Positions 26,445-35,776 of a DNA stretch of 64,000 nt are shown here, one piece after another (within the stretch, counting starts at the first letter, position 1; the number at the start of each line of letters is the position of its first letter). The notes beneath the pieces were generated by a model, which saw nothing but the letters and a program-made list of their open reading frames with translations, was not told the DNA's origin and made no database searches. Location of the stretch: positions 124,001-188,000 of the forward strand of contig CAWBDF010000003.1 in the NCBI GenBank assembly GCA_963787485.1, in the 5' to 3' direction. The DNA comes from Bog-473 sp963787485. Lineage in GTDB: Bacteria; Actinomycetota; Acidimicrobiia; Acidimicrobiales; RAAP-2. A program made the position numbers and the translations under genes.

Positions 26445-26627
26445 TCAACAAATCTCCCCGCCCTGGACGGCCTCACCCCCTCCCGGACACTGCAATCCGG
26501 GAGCCAGGATTGCGCAACCCGGACACGGCGGTCGGGGAGGCTGCCAGGTGATTCCACCAATGAGCAGCATCGAGAACCCGAGAAGAAAACCCAAGGTCAC
26601 ACGCTTGACGGGGCGAACGACGACCAA
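26445..26627 (-). CDS. Possible small membrane protein
   Basis: An open frame of 60 residues from a TTG at 26627, with one hydrophobic segment (RVTLGFLLGFSMLLIGGITW) followed by a Pro/Cys/Gly-rich tail containing CPGC and a later Cys. No clear ribosome-binding site and no family I know. The transmembrane segment makes chance less likely, but codon use is not persuasive. It may be a remnant. Confidence 0.25.
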   Translation of the reverse strand: MVVVRPVKRVTLGFLLGFSMLLIGGITWQPPRPPCPGCAILAPGLQCPGGGEAVQGGEIC

Positions 26628-26772
26628 CGAACATCTATCTCAATTCTCCGACAAATCGCTGCGGAAATCATTATCACCCAGAGGCCGGGCGAGTCCAGTG
26701 CGAATGACCGCCAGGCGAGACCCGGCGGTGCTGATGCGGCGTTCGACGCGCCGTTCCTCCCCGCTTCCCCGG

Positions 26773-26798
26773 CCCCATGCCCCATGCCCCATGCCCCA
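26773..26798. repeat. CCCCATG short tandem repeat
   Basis: Three full copies of the heptamer CCCCATG and a partial fourth (CCCCA), uninterrupted. It lies in a stretch without a recognisable gene (26628-26921), between the possible small membrane protein and the SnoaL-like fragment. Nothing else stands out in that stretch. Confidence 0.8.
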
Positions 26799-26921
26799 AG
26801 AGGGGGATGCTGGCCGAGCGGATTCAGGAACTCGGGCGCCCGCGCGGCGCCTGGCGACCTCTCGGCCCGGACCTGCTCGCGAGCCGGAGGCAGCGAACAA
26901 ACGCCGACGGCCACGGTCCGC

Positions 26922-27296
26922 TCAGTGGTCATCGGCCCGAGATGGTACGACCGTACCCGGGAGCGGGCTCGTATCGAAGTACATCGGCTGAAGGCGGCGA
27001 ACTTCGAACTTCCACCTACCGTCAACCTTGAGAAGGTCGTCATAGTAGTTGCTGTCGTGCCTGTAATGAAGTCCATCGTCATTGCGGGCCAGCGCGTTGA
27101 AAGGTGTTCTCGCGGTTGCGTGATCGTTGTCATGCAGCGTCACTACAGAGCCGTGACCGACCTGGATGAACAGGTGAAGCTGTTCGACCGCGGCAGCTGA
27201 AACCCTTCGGATTTCCGGTGCAGCGACCGAACGACTGAGATCCCTCGCTTCAGGGCTGCCGCCATGGATGTCGTGGATACCCCGTCTCGTCGTCAC
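26922..27296 (-). CDS. SnoaL-like (NTF2-fold) protein, probably incomplete at its N-terminus
   Basis: A 124-residue frame from a GTG at 27296. The C-terminal half fits the end of SnoaL-like polyketide-cyclase/dehydratase proteins: HATARTPFNALARNDDGLHY, then YYDDLLKVDGRWKFEVRRLQ and a PMYFDTSP ending. The N-terminal third matches nothing I know; the same frame stays open up to the hyuB stop without an ATG, and the usual first helices of the fold are not seen. It follows hyuB on the same strand, so it may be the remainder of a small enzyme of that operon. Confidence 0.45.
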   Translation of the reverse strand: MTTRRGIHDIHGGSPEARDLSRSVAAPEIRRVSAAAVEQLHLFIQVGHGSVVTLHDNDHATARTPFNALARNDDGLHYRHDSNYYDDLLKVDGRWKFEVRRLQPMYFDTSPLPGTVVPSRADDH

Positions 27297-27455
27297 GTCA
27301 TAAGCGTTGGGATGTCGCTTCTCGGGCGAGAGCTGGGCAACCGCCTTGGCGTTTCGATCGAGCGGCGGAGTGCCCAGGTCGGGTGACCCGACGCGACAGC
27401 TGAGGTCGTCGCGCTGGAGAACAAGACGGTTTGCTCTTGACCGGGCCGCGGCGGC

Positions 27456-29445
27456 TCATGACAACAGGTTGTGACGCTCCTCTCGTTGGCGCTTACGTAA
27501 CGCGGCCGTCGCCTCCCCGTCGACGCGGATCTGCTCGGGATGGCGTAGGTCGCCGCGCACGACCACCCCGAAGTCCCGCGCCGCACCCTCGAATGTCACG
27601 TACTCGTCGCGTACGTCCAGGCGCACCTTGTCGGGATCGCGGTCGAGTGGATCGCCCCATCCACCACCACCCCCGAAGAAGGTGCGTACCACGGTGTTCG
27701 CTGGAGACGAGATCCGACCCGGGCAGAACACGTACTCCCCTTCGGGAGCAATCTGGTGGCTGATGGGGTCGAGGACACCGCCGAGGGGCGTGGCCTGGGC
27801 GTAGACCGCGCTCGTCAACGACATCGGGATGAAGGGTGAATCGAGCTTCGCCATGACCTCGGGGGTGAACAGCCAACCGGCACTCGTCGGTCCGCTCTTC
27901 CCTCCGAACACACCGCCGCCGGCCATGGGGCGGCGGGCATGAAAGAGACTGAGTCGATGCTCTGCAGGGACTCGCCATAGCGCGTCGTGCGCGTTGCCGG
28001 CCCCCCCGCGGTAGTAGCCGGGACCTGCCGTGTCGCGCACATACTCGCTCGACATCATCACAACGTTCGCCCGGATCTCGAAAACCTCGACGCCCCCGAC
28101 AACCATCAGGTTGCCGATCGGCGGCTGTTGACCCGAGTCGCCGTCACCGTGACGGGTTGCCCCCCACGGGCCACACTCCGTGAGTAGGTAGCCTGTCGAG
28201 TTCCACTCCCTCCCGTCGGGCCGGTGACCGTAGGAATGGGCAACGATCGGAGCGGTCGCCGCGGTGATGGCTTCCGGACCGAGGACGGGGTTGAGCGCGC
28301 AATAGATCGCGTGTTGGATCGTCATCACGACTTCCCAGTAGTACTGACAGGCCGTTGGTGGCATCGCGTTGAGAATCGCATCCTTCGGTACGACGACGTC
28401 GATATTGCGTAACGTTCCGCTCGTCACGGCCGCGTGTGGGTCGAGGAGGAACTTCAGCGCCATGGCGATGCCAGTCTTGATGTCCTGCCACGTGCAGTTC
28501 AACGAAGTGCGTGAGGGACCGGAACTGCCGCGCAGGTCGAATTCGAGCGCGATCACCGACCTTTGTGATGCGGACGCGTACGACGTATTCCGGTGAATCA
28601 GCAAGCCCATCCCCGTCGAGGAAATCCTCACCTTCGTAGACGCCGTCGGGGAGCGCGGCAAGCGCATCGCCCATCGCTTCTGCAGAAGCGTCGCATGCGT
28701 AACGGACAGCGCCGACGTAGGCCTCGACCCCGTATCGGTCGATCATCTCAGTCATCAGGTGCTCGGCTCGGGCCAGCGCCGCGCACTGCGAGCGCAGATC
28801 GGGGATGATCACGTCGCCGGCGCGACTGTTCGCATAGAAGAGATTGAACGTCGCCTCGACCGGCTGATCGGCGGAGTACAACAGGACGGGCGGGATCCGC
28901 AGACCGTCCTCGAACACCGTCCGCTTCGTGAGCTCAAAGCCGCCCATCACGCTGCCACCAACATCGGAGAGATGCGCCTTGATCGTGATCGCCCCAAGGA
29001 GTTGACCGCGGTAGAAGAACGGGCGGATCGTGCACGCGTCGTTAAGGTGCGTTCCCACTCGGTAGTAGTCATTGACCAAGACCACGTCGCCAGGCTTCAG
29101 CCGATCGCGGCCGTACTCCTCGAGGGCAACGGGCACCGCGTCGGGAATGGAGCCGTAGAACAGTGGGTTCGTCTCCGAGAAGGAGATCATGGGGTACCCA
29201 AGGTCGGGTGGCCCGGACAGGATGCCGCACATGTCGCCGCCGTCGCGAATAAACGGCGAGAACGCCTGCTGCATGTAGAGTTTGGCCATGTGGGCGGCCG
29301 TGTAGCGCAACTTGTTCGACACAACGGTGGCCGTGAATCGGCCGCAGCCGTACCGGGCGATGAAATCGTCGTCGGACAGGTCACGCAGACGACGGTCGTC
29401 ACCGGGCCCCACGCTCGACGCTCCGATCGGTGTGACTGCGTGCAT
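27456..29445 (-). CDS. Hydantoinase B/oxoprolinase family protein, frameshifted
   Basis: The HyuB-type subunit of an ATP-dependent hydantoinase/oxoprolinase/acetone-carboxylase-like enzyme. The N-terminal part is read from 29445 (FSETNPLFYGSIPDAV, DVVLVNDYYRVGTHLND, IKAHLSDVGGSVMGG) and the C-terminal part in another frame (ALEFDLRGSSGPSRTSLN, GPGYYRGGAGN, FGGGGGWGDPLDRDP). The switch is at about 28550-28566 and one surplus base explains it. Corrected length is about 660 residues. It starts about 16 bases after hyuA, and substrate is probably an amide, lactam or ketone; the sequence does not say which. Confidence 0.85.
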
Positions 29446-29461
29446 GGTGGAAGTCTCCTGA

Positions 29462-31498
29462 CTAAACGATTTCCAACTCGCCGTACGTGCCCACAGTGCC
29501 CGTGCGGCCGGCTGGTATGAAAGTCGTCGACATCTCCTCTCGGATGATCGCGGGGCCGGCGATCACATCGCTCCGAGCGAGATCGGTGCGATCGTAGGTC
29601 AGCGCCTCGAGGTTGCCGCCGTCAAGATGCTGTAGCCCGACTCGGCCCGAAGGCCTGAGCTGCCCCTCTCGCCGTGGGATCTCCGCATACTCGATCTTCT
29701 CCGATGGAACGATGATCTGCACGCGATACGTGACGCCCTCGACCGGGAGCCACGCGAATCGGTTGCCGTTGCGTCGCTCGTACTCGTTGTGAAAGCCGTC
29801 AACCATTGCGGTGATGGAGTCTTCGTCCAGCCTCCCCGCAGGGACAGGGATGAACGGCGTGTCCCAGCTCTGGCCGAACAACCGGCCGTCGAAACTTCGC
29901 ACGAGTGCAGCCCCCGCCGGATCGACGTTCGCACGTGCCAAGAGCCCGGATTCGAGTTCCTCGAATATCGGCGCGATCTTTGGGAGGAGACCGGGCCTCA
30001 GGATGCCGTACAACGTCTTGCTCTCCGAGAAGACCCGATCGGCGCTCAGCAATCCCGCTGCGCTGAACCCGCCAGGATTGGGCGGCACGATCACGCTTGC
30101 CAACGGGAGGACGTCCAGCAATCCCGGGAGCAGCATCGGGCCCGCGGCTCCAAACGCGATCAGGCTGTGGTCGCGCGCGTCGATGCCACGACGGATCGCC
30201 AGGTCCGTAATGCCGTGAGCAATGTTGTGCAGCCCGATCAACCATGCCTGGCGGACCCGCTCGCTGAATGGAAGCGAGGAGTCCAGCGATTCGAAGGCCG
30301 CAATCGCTCGTGCACGATCGAGCGGGATGCGGCCACCGAGGAACCGGTCCGGTGCGAGAATCCCAATTGCCAGCGCAGCATCGGTGACGGTCGGCGTCGT
30401 GCCGCCCTTCCCGTAGCTCGCCGGACCGGGTTCGGCTCCTGCGCTGTCCGGCCCCACACAAAGCTCGCCGGAGCGTCCCACCGACACGATCGAGCCCCCG
30501 CCGGCACCGATCGTCACGATCTCGGTCGCCAGCGCAGTGACCACGAGGTCCCACTCGACTTCGAAGGTGCTGTTCAACCACGGCGCACCGTCAAGGACGA
30601 CGCTGATATCGCACGATGTTCCGCCGACGTCGGCGCACAAGAGGTTTGTCTTGCCGAGGTACCCGCCGAAGTGCGCGCTGGCGATCGTGCCTGCTGCTGG
30701 GCCGCCGACCACCAACCGGTACGGCCGCTCCATCGCATACGACGCGGGCATCAGCATCGCCGAGCAATCGGCGTAGTTGAACTCCCCGTCGAAGCCGAGC
30801 CCTTTCAGGCCGTCTTCGAGCCGATCGGTGTAGTCCCCGTACTTGAGCTTCATCAGGAGGTCAACTACCGTCGTCGATGCCCGCGGGTACTCCTTCGCGA
30901 GTGGGCAGACCTCGCTCGAGATCGAGCAAGTCACGTCGCCCATCGTCTCGCGGACCAGCTGATGAAGTCGCTGCTCGTGCAGAGGGTTTGCGTACGAGTT
31001 GATGAGACAGATCGCGATGCCCTCGACACCGCATTCGTCGATCAGCTCGATTTCGGCGCGTGCCTGAGCCTCGTCGAAGGGGATGAGTACCTCACCGCGC
31101 CGATCAATCCGTTCGACGATGCCGCGGCGGAGGTACCGGGGAACCAGCGGGCGGACCACGTCACCGATTCCGCGGCGCCACGACGGGTCTGTCATCGCCT
31201 CGAACGGACGCCACAACTGCGCACGGTCGAGGATGTCGCGGTGTCCGTATGTCGTGAGAAACGCGATCTTCGAGATCCTCCGGGTGATGATTGCGTTCAG
31301 GCCCGCCGTCGAAGCGAGGTTGAACACCTGCGCCCCGCCGACACCGACCTCCTCGGCACCGCGGAGTACAGACTTCTCGCTCGCATGGACGTCAGTCGGG
31401 ACCTTGTACGCGACGAGTTGCCCATCGTCGATGGCAAGGACGTCGGTGAACGTTCCACCGACGTCGACGCCGACAAGACGTCGCACGGCTGTCGTCAT
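29462..31498 (-). CDS. Hydantoinase A/oxoprolinase family protein
   Basis: A 678-residue HyuA/AcxA-type subunit, the ATP-using partner of HyuB. The N-terminal ASKHA-like phosphate loop VGVDVGGTFTDVLAI (residues 8-22), the second phosphate region CADVGGTSCDISVV and the adenosine-side GAGGGSIVSVG are intact, as is the C-terminal IREEMSTTFIPAG. The ATG at 31498 overlaps the stop of the zinc-ribbon gene (ATGA), so the two are coupled. Relatives include 5-oxoprolinase, N-methylhydantoinase and acetone or acetophenone carboxylase. Confidence 0.9.
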   Translation of the reverse strand: MTTAVRRLVGVDVGGTFTDVLAIDDGQLVAYKVPTDVHASEKSVLRGAEEVGVGGAQVFNLASTAGLNAIITRRISKIAFLTTYGHRDILDRAQLWRPFEAMTDPSWRRGIGDVVRPLVPRYLRRGIVERIDRRGEVLIPFDEAQARAEIELIDECGVEGIAICLINSYANPLHEQRLHQLVRETMGDVTCSISSEVCPLAKEYPRASTTVVDLLMKLKYGDYTDRLEDGLKGLGFDGEFNYADCSAMLMPASYAMERPYRLVVGGPAAGTIASAHFGGYLGKTNLLCADVGGTSCDISVVLDGAPWLNSTFEVEWDLVVTALATEIVTIGAGGGSIVSVGRSGELCVGPDSAGAEPGPASYGKGGTTPTVTDAALAIGILAPDRFLGGRIPLDRARAIAAFESLDSSLPFSERVRQAWLIGLHNIAHGITDLAIRRGIDARDHSLIAFGAAGPMLLPGLLDVLPLASVIVPPNPGGFSAAGLLSADRVFSESKTLYGILRPGLLPKIAPIFEELESGLLARANVDPAGAALVRSFDGRLFGQSWDTPFIPVPAGRLDEDSITAMVDGFHNEYERRNGNRFAWLPVEGVTYRVQIIVPSEKIEYAEIPRREGQLRPSGRVGLQHLDGGNLEALTYDRTDLARSDVIAGPAIIREEMSTTFIPAGRTGTVGTYGELEIV

Positions 31499-31752
31499 AG
31501 CTCGACTCCGCCGAGGTTGATCCACCCCAACCGATTCCACGGTTCGCGTGTGACCGAGTGCAGACATCGCTGGCACTTGACCACCGTGAACCAGCCGCCG
31601 ACCGCGAGCACCGGGTAGCGGGCGAGATTGTGGGCGCCGCACGCGGGGCAAATGCCGGGGACGGGTTCCTTTTCCGGCTCGGAGTGGGGGAACGATTCGG
31701 ACGTCAATGTGAACCCTTCCGTGTGGGAGTCCGTGGCTTCTGCCCTCGACAC
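31495..31752 (-). CDS. Small zinc-ribbon protein, possible third subunit of the hydantoinase/carboxylase
   Basis: An 85-residue protein with two Cys pairs (CPACG and CQRC, about 25 residues apart), typical of a zinc ribbon. Its stop overlaps the hyuA start (ATGA), so it is made in step with that subunit. Acetone carboxylases carry a small zinc-containing gamma subunit besides the two HyuA/HyuB-like subunits; I infer that this protein plays a comparable part, though the sequence is too short to prove homology. The first 30 residues are acidic and Ser/Thr-rich. Confidence 0.6.
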   Translation of the reverse strand: MSRAEATDSHTEGFTLTSESFPHSEPEKEPVPGICPACGAHNLARYPVLAVGGWFTVVKCQRCLHSVTREPWNRLGWINLGGVEL

Positions 31753-31979
31753 ATCGTCCCTGTGCTACAAACTGTGGAACCCCCTGTCAAGCCATGAACA
31801 GCACCCCGGATGGCTTCTTCTTCTGTTGGCGTAGCTTTCCGTGCTCGGCGACCCAGACACCGAACTCGTGGCGAGGACGCTTGATAGCCTGCACCACGCC
31901 GGCAACCCTCGGGATCTGAGCCGCCGCCTCGCTGCGCTGTGCTCTCATGTGAAGGGCAATTCGCTCGAAAGGGGTCTAC

Positions 31980-33087
31980 TTGGCTGACTGGAAAGACGTG
32001 CTCCTGCCGACCACCATGGTCGGTTCATACCCACGGCCTCGATGGTTCCGTCATCAGCTGCACGGACGTGACGTCCTCGACGCGTTCAAGGACCTCGAGC
32101 ACCATGAAGCGTTCGTGGACGCGACCCGTAGCGTCTTGCGGGATCAGGAGCTGGCCGGGCTCGACATCGTCACGGACGGCCAGATGTGGTTCGACGACTT
32201 GCACATGGGCATCGGCTCGTTCCTGTGGTACTGGTTCGAGCGAATCGGCGGTATCGGCAACGCCATGGTGCAACACCGCACCCTTTCCCGGGCGCGCGGC
32301 CGCGACGTGTTCGCCATGGAGGAGGCGGGATCAGCTCAGGTCTTCGGCCCGATCGAAGCTGGTCCTTTGCGGATGGCATATCTGTACTCGTTGGCCCAGG
32401 CGTCAACCGAATTGCCCGTTAAGGCTGGGGTGGGCGCGGGACCGGCCCAACTGTCGGGCCTGGTGGATTTCGTCGATGGACCTGTTCACGATCGGTTCGC
32501 GTTTTCCGCCGCGCTGGCTGAGCTGTTCAACGCCGAGTTGCTCGACTTGCAAGACGCCGGATGTACGTACATTCAGTACGAGGATCTCGGCGCATGGACT
32601 CCGAATCTGACCGGTCCGGAAGACTTCGCATGGGTGCGCGAGACGGTCAATCAGGTGATGAAGGGAGTCCACGTTCACAAGGCATGGCACTTCTGCCTCG
32701 GCAATGCGTGGGGCAACCGTCTCGAGGCTTTGGTACAAGGCGGCTACTCGGCAGTGCTCCCCCACTACTACGACGTCGACGTCGACGAGCTGGTCCTGGA
32801 CTTCGCCTGCCGGGAAATGGCCGACGTGGCGCTGCTGCGGGATCTACCCGATCGCCTACGGGTCGGGATTGGGGTGATCGATGTCCGGAATCTCGAGATC
32901 GAGCATCCCGAGCAGGTGGCATCTCGGATCCGCTCGAATTCTCGAGTACATCGGGCCCGAACGGGTGACACTCACCACGGATTGCGGTATGAAGCAATTG
33001 CCGCGGCCAGTAGCGCTCGCCAAGCTGGGATCGCTTGTAGAAGGGGCGAAGATCGTGCGGCGAGAACTCACCGGCGAAGGCGCTTGA
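31980..33087 (+). CDS. Methionine synthase (MetE C-terminal)-like protein, frameshifted
   Basis: A roughly 368-residue relative of the C-terminal barrel of cobalamin-independent methionine synthase. It starts at a TTG (LLPTTMVGSYPRPRWF). The first zinc-ligand region is seen as HAWHFCLGN (His and Cys) and the last Cys as LTTDCGMKQLPR. The last part, from ILEYIGPERV, lies in another frame; one surplus base at about 32931-32934 accounts for it. With no N-terminal half it cannot be ordinary MetE; such short proteins may transfer methyl groups from corrinoids or act in catabolism. It is divergent from the hyu genes. Confidence 0.7.
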
Positions 33088-33256
33088 CAGCTGCTCGTCG
33101 GCGCGGGCGCGCTTTCGAACCCGTCGAAGGTCGCACACGTCGACGATGCTCCCGGCGTGGCCTGTCTCAGACGAAGATCAGCGGCGCCACCTGGTTGCAT
33201 CCCGTGCAGGACACTTCGTACTCTGATCCCATAGTGGGTTCAGAGGGGAGGTGGGT

Positions 33257-35329
33257 GTGAGCGTCGCCATCTCTTCGCCCGTTGGAGCCAGCCTGACCAG
33301 GCGCCGCCTCTGGCTGATCATCGGGGCCTTGCTGCTCTCCATGCTCCTGGCCGCCCTGGACCAGACGGTGGTGGCGACCGCGCTGCCGACGATCGTCGGC
33401 GATCTGCACGGCGGATCGCACCTGGCCTGGGTGGTGACCGCGTACTTGCTCACGTCGACGGTTTCGACTCCTCTGTGGGGCAAGTTGGGCGACCAGTACG
33501 GGCGCAAGACATTCTTCCAGGCGTCCATCGTGATCTTCCTCGTCGGTTCGGTGTTGGCCGGAGCTAGCCAGACCATGACCGAGCTGATCGTGTTCCGCGC
33601 CGTGCAGGGCCTCGGGGGTGGTGGACTCATCATCGGCTCGCAGACCATCGTGGGCGATCTGTTCTCGCCCCGCGAACGGGGTCGCTACGTCGGAGTGTTC
33701 GGCGGTGCGTTCGCCGCGGCCACAGTCATTGGGCCACTGGTCGGTGGCCTCTGCGTGACCTACTTGTCGTGGCGGTGGGTTTTCTACATCAACCTGCCCC
33801 TCGGGGTCTTGGCCCTGTTCGTCACCGGTACGGCACTGCCCCAGCAGCTCCGACACGTCCACCACACCATTGATTACGCAGGGACGGTACTTCTGGCGTG
33901 CTCAGCCACCGCGCTGATCCTGTTCGCCAGCTTGGGGGGGATCTCGTGGGCCTGGGCCTCGAATCCGAGCATCGTGATGGCGGTGCTCGGTGTCGCCCTG
34001 GCCATCGCCTTCATATGGGTCGAGCGACGCGCAGCTGAGCCTGTGATCTCACTCAAGCTGTTCCGCATCCGCACGTTTTCGGTTGCCTGCTCGGTGGGTT
34101 TCGTCATGGGCTTCGCCCTGTACGGCTTCTTGACCTTCCTGCCGCTGTTCATGCAGAACGTCAAGGGCGTGAGCCCGACCGGATCCGGATTGCGCCTCCT
34201 TCCATTGCTGCTCGGGATATTGAGTGCATCAGTCGTCACCGGCCAGCTCGTGACCCGATGGGGCAGATACAGGATCTTCCCCATCGTGGGCGCTTTGCTG
34301 ATGGTCGTGGGCTCGTACCTGTTGTCGCTCGTGGATAAGTCGACGAACGGTTGGGTGTTCGCCTTGTTCATGCTTGTGTTCGGAATAGGCGCTGGACTTG
34401 CCACGCAGGTGCTCATCGTGGCCGTGCAGAACGCCGTGTCGTACGAGGAGCTGGGGGTGGCCACCAGCAGCGCCTGGTTCTTCCGCTCAATTGGATCCTC
34501 CTTCGGGGCGGCAGTGTTCGGTGCGATCTACACCATCGTGTTCACCCGCACCTTCGCACCGACGTTGGCCAAGGTACCGCCCGGGCTGCTGAAGGCGTTC
34601 AACCCCGAAACGTTCAACCCCTCCACCTTGGCAAAGCTCAAGTCGACCGCCACGGGGATCGCCTTCTACGCCAAGTACAGCGACGCGCTGACGCACGCCA
34701 TGCAGGTCGTGTTCCTAGTCGCCGTGCCCATCTCGTTTCTGGCCTTCCTACTGAGCCTCCGACTGCCCGAAATCCCGCTGCGTAAAACGGTGCAAACGGC
34801 CGATGCGGGTGACGTGACCGGTATGGTCGAGCAGCGAACGTCGCTCGAGGAGATCGAGAGGGCGCTGCAGCACGCGTCGGCGCGAGAGAACCGGGGCCAG
34901 CTCTACCGCTCGTTGGCACGGTTGGCTGGTCTCGACCTTCCTCCACGGGCAGTGTGGCTGCTCTGTCGCCTGCCGGACCACCCAGCCTTGACCACGTCGG
35001 AATGGGCCGAGCGGGTGAAGGTCGACCCAGAGGTCATCGAGTCCGGGATGCACAGCCTCATGGCCGCCGGCCTGGTCCGGGAACAGCCCCGATCCGACGG
35101 CCAGAACGAGCTTCTCTTGACCACCGGGGGGGTCGATGCGCTCAGACGGGTCGCCGAGGCTCAGCGCCGGAGCCTGATGGAAATGTTGGAGGGCTGGAAT
35201 CCGGAGGAACACCCGGAGGTGATCGCCATGGTCAATGACCTCGCCGTCGCCCTGTTGGCGGACGACGAACGCCTGGTGGCGAGGGGTCTGCTGGGCCCGG
35301 TCCAGGCCGCTGGCGCCACGCGAGAGTGA
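33257..35329 (+). CDS. DHA2-type MFS exporter with C-terminal winged-helix domain
   Basis: A 690-residue proton-coupled drug exporter of the EmrB/QacA type. Motif C-like LAALDQTVVATALPTIVGDL in helix 1, GKLGDQYGRK in the loop 2-3 and FGGAFAAATVIGPLVGG in helix 5 are clear; 14 helices run to about residue 510. Residues about 545-690 are cytoplasmic and resemble a MarR/PadR-like winged helix (LTTSEWAERVKVDPEVIESG, GLVREQPRSDGQNELLLTTGG). The GTG at 33257 is preferred over 33251 because the GAGGGGAGG ribosome-binding site lies at proper distance. Confidence 0.85.
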   Translation: MSVAISSPVGASLTRRRLWLIIGALLLSMLLAALDQTVVATALPTIVGDLHGGSHLAWVVTAYLLTSTVSTPLWGKLGDQYGRKTFFQASIVIFLVGSVLAGASQTMTELIVFRAVQGLGGGGLIIGSQTIVGDLFSPRERGRYVGVFGGAFAAATVIGPLVGGLCVTYLSWRWVFYINLPLGVLALFVTGTALPQQLRHVHHTIDYAGTVLLACSATALILFASLGGISWAWASNPSIVMAVLGVALAIAFIWVERRAAEPVISLKLFRIRTFSVACSVGFVMGFALYGFLTFLPLFMQNVKGVSPTGSGLRLLPLLLGILSASVVTGQLVTRWGRYRIFPIVGALLMVVGSYLLSLVDKSTNGWVFALFMLVFGIGAGLATQVLIVAVQNAVSYEELGVATSSAWFFRSIGSSFGAAVFGAIYTIVFTRTFAPTLAKVPPGLLKAFNPETFNPSTLAKLKSTATGIAFYAKYSDALTHAMQVVFLVAVPISFLAFLLSLRLPEIPLRKTVQTADAGDVTGMVEQRTSLEEIERALQHASARENRGQLYRSLARLAGLDLPPRAVWLLCRLPDHPALTTSEWAERVKVDPEVIESGMHSLMAAGLVREQPRSDGQNELLLTTGGVDALRRVAEAQRRSLMEMLEGWNPEEHPEVIAMVNDLAVALLADDERLVARGLLGPVQAAGATRE

Positions 35330-35556
35330 GAACCCCAGCGTCGATCGTTTCCCTTTGTTGGATGCGTCGAAGGCGATTTTGGAATACCGGGTCTCTGACA
35401 CCTCGCTGCCGGAAACGTCGTGACCAGTGGATCGAGGCAGGCATCTTCGACGCTCTGCGCACCAAGGCCCTCCATGCCAATGCCCGCATCGTCGGGCTCA
35501 ACCTCTGCTCTAAACCGTCGACAACCGAAGGACATTTCCTCACGAAACTGCTCTGA
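35330..35556 (+). pseudogene. Remnant of an IS5-like transposase
   Basis: Two overlapping frames together read like a short N-terminal piece of an actinobacterial IS5-family transposase: ILEYRVSDTSL in one frame, then RKRRDQWIEAGIFDALR and ARIVGLNL in the next. In intact relatives this is followed by the DGxxTKAP region with the first catalytic Asp; here only a garbled trace (STTEGHFLTKLL) remains before a stop. No catalytic core and no terminal repeats are visible. The rest of 35557-35776 holds nothing I can identify. Confidence 0.5.
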
Positions 35557-35776
35557 GTCATTGATGAGCGCTATTCCTACCGAGAGCGCCGTTGTCAACG
35601 CTGATGCCTCCCGTGTAGTCGTCCCTGAGCGGCGATGAGGCAGGTATGCCGCTCTCTCTGATCTCATCCGACCCGACGCAAACGCGGGGGCTCTCGTTCG
35701 TTTACCATCTGAGCCGGTAGAACACCTGGCAGCGACGACAGGCGGGCGAGCTGGTCACAGCGGAAGGAGCCATTCC

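Noticed and set aside
29789..31618. Plus-strand frame of 609 codons
   Set aside because: Antisense to hyuA, which has full ASKHA motifs; no domain in the shadow.
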